From assembly GCA_009760855.2 (NCBI GenBank), contig WPIO01000112.1, positions 1-64,000 of the forward strand: a DNA stretch of 64,000 bases, given 5' to 3'. The notes below the pieces were generated by a model, which worked only from the letters and a program-made list of their open reading frames with translations, ran no database searches and was not told the origin of the DNA. Source of the stretch: Cristatella mucedo (lineage: Eukaryota > Bryozoa > Phylactolaemata > Cristatellidae). Below, in pieces: positions 62,049 to 64,000 of the stretch; position 1 is the first letter of the stretch; each line of letters begins with the position of its first letter. A program made the position numbers and the translations under genes.

Positions 62049-62097
62049 CACCCACATGGTCTTTATGACTTTGTGGAGTTACTGACGGAGATACATA
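60744..62097 (+). mobile_element. LINE family A, well-preserved truncated copy
   Basis: Plus strand. The 5' truncation lies within the RT (acgtggcaacgacgacgg, cf. the same word at 4737). The 3' end is at 62097 (gacggagatacat), with no poly-A and only about 45 bp of untranslated sequence. Downstream is a TATATGCATA stretch. One single-base indel near 60915-60930 splits the coding frame; otherwise it is open to the natural stop. Confidence 0.93.
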
Positions 62098-62109
62098 TAT
62101 GCATACAAA

Positions 62110-63655
62110 GGTGTTTTATAAATGACTCATCATTTAGGAGTTGCATTGTCGTTAACAACGTTACCCAAGAGGTGACTTTAACGTGCAAGTACTGGCACGG
62201 GAGTGGGAAGCGTCAGGAGATATATTTTCGTACTCACATCTAGCTTACAGTATAGGTCCAGGCTTACCCCAATCAAAGTTGCAGCCGATCTAGCTCAGAT
62301 TTGTCCGGAGCTGGCCCACTACCCTACCCACATGGATGCCTCAGTTTAACTTTTGCTCTTCTACATGGATTCCTGTGAGGATTTTAGAGAGAGGGCGTAG
62401 ATGAAGCATTTTAGCATCTTACTCTCTGTGAGCCTTCGCGAAGGCAGTTTCAAACCGCTATATAAACGAGAGCTGATGAAACGCAGCAGATTTTTAACGT
62501 AAATTAGAACATGGCCGCTGGGGCGGCGATTCGAGGCTCCCTAATAGTTAATCACTCAATCCTTAGGTCCCTGTCAGGCAATTGCAACGTCAGAGTCATG
62601 CTGCCTTTGTGTGTTGACCAGAAGCTGCTCCCAGCCCCACTGGAAATCGCTTTGCCGATAATGGCCCCTTTTGGCAGGAAACTCATCCAGACAAAAGATG
62701 ACAAATGTCAATCGGGACTGCAAATGTTTTAGGGAAATGTGTCAGCTGGGCTTCGTGGGACAAAGCCACGAATTGCTGCAGTAACAGAGCAATCTTGAGA
62801 AGCTCAATATCTACTCTGCAAAAGACTTTAGCGCCACTCCATTCTTACGTTTCCTTCTCAGACTTTTCCTAAATCCTATTGCTCTCACATTTCAAAGCGC
62901 GATTCGAAGGTCAGGAGGAGTAAGCAGCGCCTGAGCATGCATTTCAGGGCTTTCCAAATCAGAGCTGAAATATAAGTCTATTAACTTATTCAAAGATACC
63001 ATCAGGCTTTAGACTTCGGCTTTTTGAAGCGATGCTTAATGTTTGAGATAATGATTGTCTAAATTTCATTGACGTTTATTAAAACTGACTGAACTGACAT
63101 AGCTAAATTATCCTAGCTTTAGCAGTAAGTATTTGAACTATAAGTATGTCTGCACATATTTACAGGGACGCACTGGACACAGATTCAGTCAGAGGTTTGA
63201 GCTATGTTGATATTTACTGAAATACGTCGTGCTACCTGTGGTAATTTAATTTGTTTTCCCGTGCATTTATTCCTAGTAGCATGCGGCCATTGATACAGAA
63301 GAAGTTCAAAATTTAGTAATAACCTAACAACTAACTTAGGAATAATAGGATACGCTCCAAAATAGTAGTTATATAAAATTGGGAATGCCTGTTTACATTA
63401 CCACCACAATCATCATGCTAAAACTTAGACGAATGCACAGCAGCATTTTTAGGACCTAAGTAGGAGACAGTCTAAGCTGTTGAGAACGATTCTCTATTCT
63501 ATTCTAAAGGTTTTCAAAGAGGTGCAGATCATGGCTTGCATCAGATGAGGATACCTGCAGTGAGGTTTGTCATCAAAAAATGCACTCAATTACTAAGCAG
63601 TGTGCTAAAGATAAAGACCTTTTGCAGAATACAATCGAGCCGAGCCATAATGGCA
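62110..63655. other. No recognisable feature
   Basis: Includes a GC-richer patch at 62505-62770 with a 73-codon frame (62511-62732) of unknown nature, then AT-rich sequence. No repeat family from this window recurs here. Confidence 0.45.
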
Positions 63656-63659
63656 CACT

Positions 63660-63810
63660 AGGTAAGGCGGTTGCTTTGATGACCTCGGCCCCGAGGCCGT
63701 GGGTTCGATTTCTGTGGTGGGCGATCCTTTATCGCCACTGCAAGCGGTGGTGATAGCCGTAAAGGCTCTTCTTTCGCTATACAAAAAGAGGCTGTTTAAT
63801 CAGCAAGGGT
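63660..63810 (+). mobile_element. tRNA-derived SINE type 3, copy 2
   Basis: Plus strand: aggtaaggcggttgctttga, B-box 'gggttcgatttc' (63701-63712), a palindromic 'ctcggccccgagg' arm, the hairpin-forming tttatcgccactgcaagcgg and the end word aaaaagaggctgtttaatca. It matches 39196-39345 along its full length; the flanks differ, which sets the boundaries. The B-box is closer to consensus here than in the other copy. Confidence 0.78.
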
Positions 63811-64000
63811 TCCCCTGCAGATTTTATTGTTAGCGGGTGTACTCTGATTCTAAATGACATAGATAGTTGGGGCACTAGCTTCTATGAAACAGCTCTAGGC
63901 CGTCACTCCTCTACAGCCCCACTTTACCGCCTTTGGAAAGCAGCACGTGTGGTTCTCTTCACACATGCGCACCTACCAGTATTCAAACAGGGTGACCTAG

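Noticed and set aside
62511-62732. 73-codon frame in a GC-richer patch
   Set aside because: The peptide is unrecognised and there is no splice or repeat context. It is too short to support as a gene.
1-64000. CRISPR arrays, rRNA genes, bacterial-type operons or phage genes
   Set aside because: No regularly spaced direct repeats, no rRNA signatures and no tightly packed frames were seen. The spliced gene and LINEs show this is animal nuclear DNA.

Overview
The window is animal nuclear DNA. Its one recognisable host gene is split into small exons with GT-AG introns in consistent phase, and most of the rest is decayed non-LTR retrotransposons of the L2/CR1 type with tRNA-derived SINEs. No intact tRNA or rRNA, CRISPR array or bacterial-type operon was seen. 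The gene content fits an invertebrate metazoan. I cannot name the phylum from sequence alone.

The host gene lies on the + strand from about 9.6 kb to at least 48.2 kb. It encodes a DBH/MOXD1-like copper type II, ascorbate-dependent monooxygenase. I resolved eleven coding exons (9626-9795, 15592-15738, 18049-18213, 18288-18374, 23771-23941, 33432-33534, 35879-36042, 41483-41671, 41775-41834, 47839-47984, 48079-48205) that join in frame to about 510 codons. They give a DOMON domain (exons 1-3), the N-terminal copper domain (exons 4-7, with His-His in exon 5 and the third His in exon 6) and the C-terminal copper domain (exons 8-11, with His-x-His in exon 8 and the Met ligand in exon 10). All six expected copper ligands are present. 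The first exon with the signal peptide was not found, and the last exon is only a weak candidate (48355-48393).

Introns fall into two classes. Three are tiny (74, 103 and 94 bp). The others are 2.3-9.5 kb and are filled with transposon debris. Two LINE families dominate. Family A is L2-like with an FYADD reverse transcriptase and a short 'gatacat' 3' end. Its main copies are at 4362-6095, 19155-21515, 37262-38297 and 60744-62097. Family B has an endonuclease and reverse transcriptase, a conserved 3' stem-loop (aaagcgcc...ggcgcttt) and an ATT-repeat tail. It has more than twenty copies, the longest at 25620-27737. One SINE type carries the same 3' stem-loop as family B. Smaller items are a hAT-like MITE (38301-38495), other tRNA-like SINEs, a possible BEL/Pao integrase scrap, a GA-rich tract and AT/GT microsatellites.

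Layout: 1-9.6 kb is 5' flank with an A-into-B nested insertion. 9.6-48.2 kb is the monooxygenase gene with repeat-filled introns. 48.4-64 kb is 3' flank made of LINE and SINE fragments with no second recognisable host gene.
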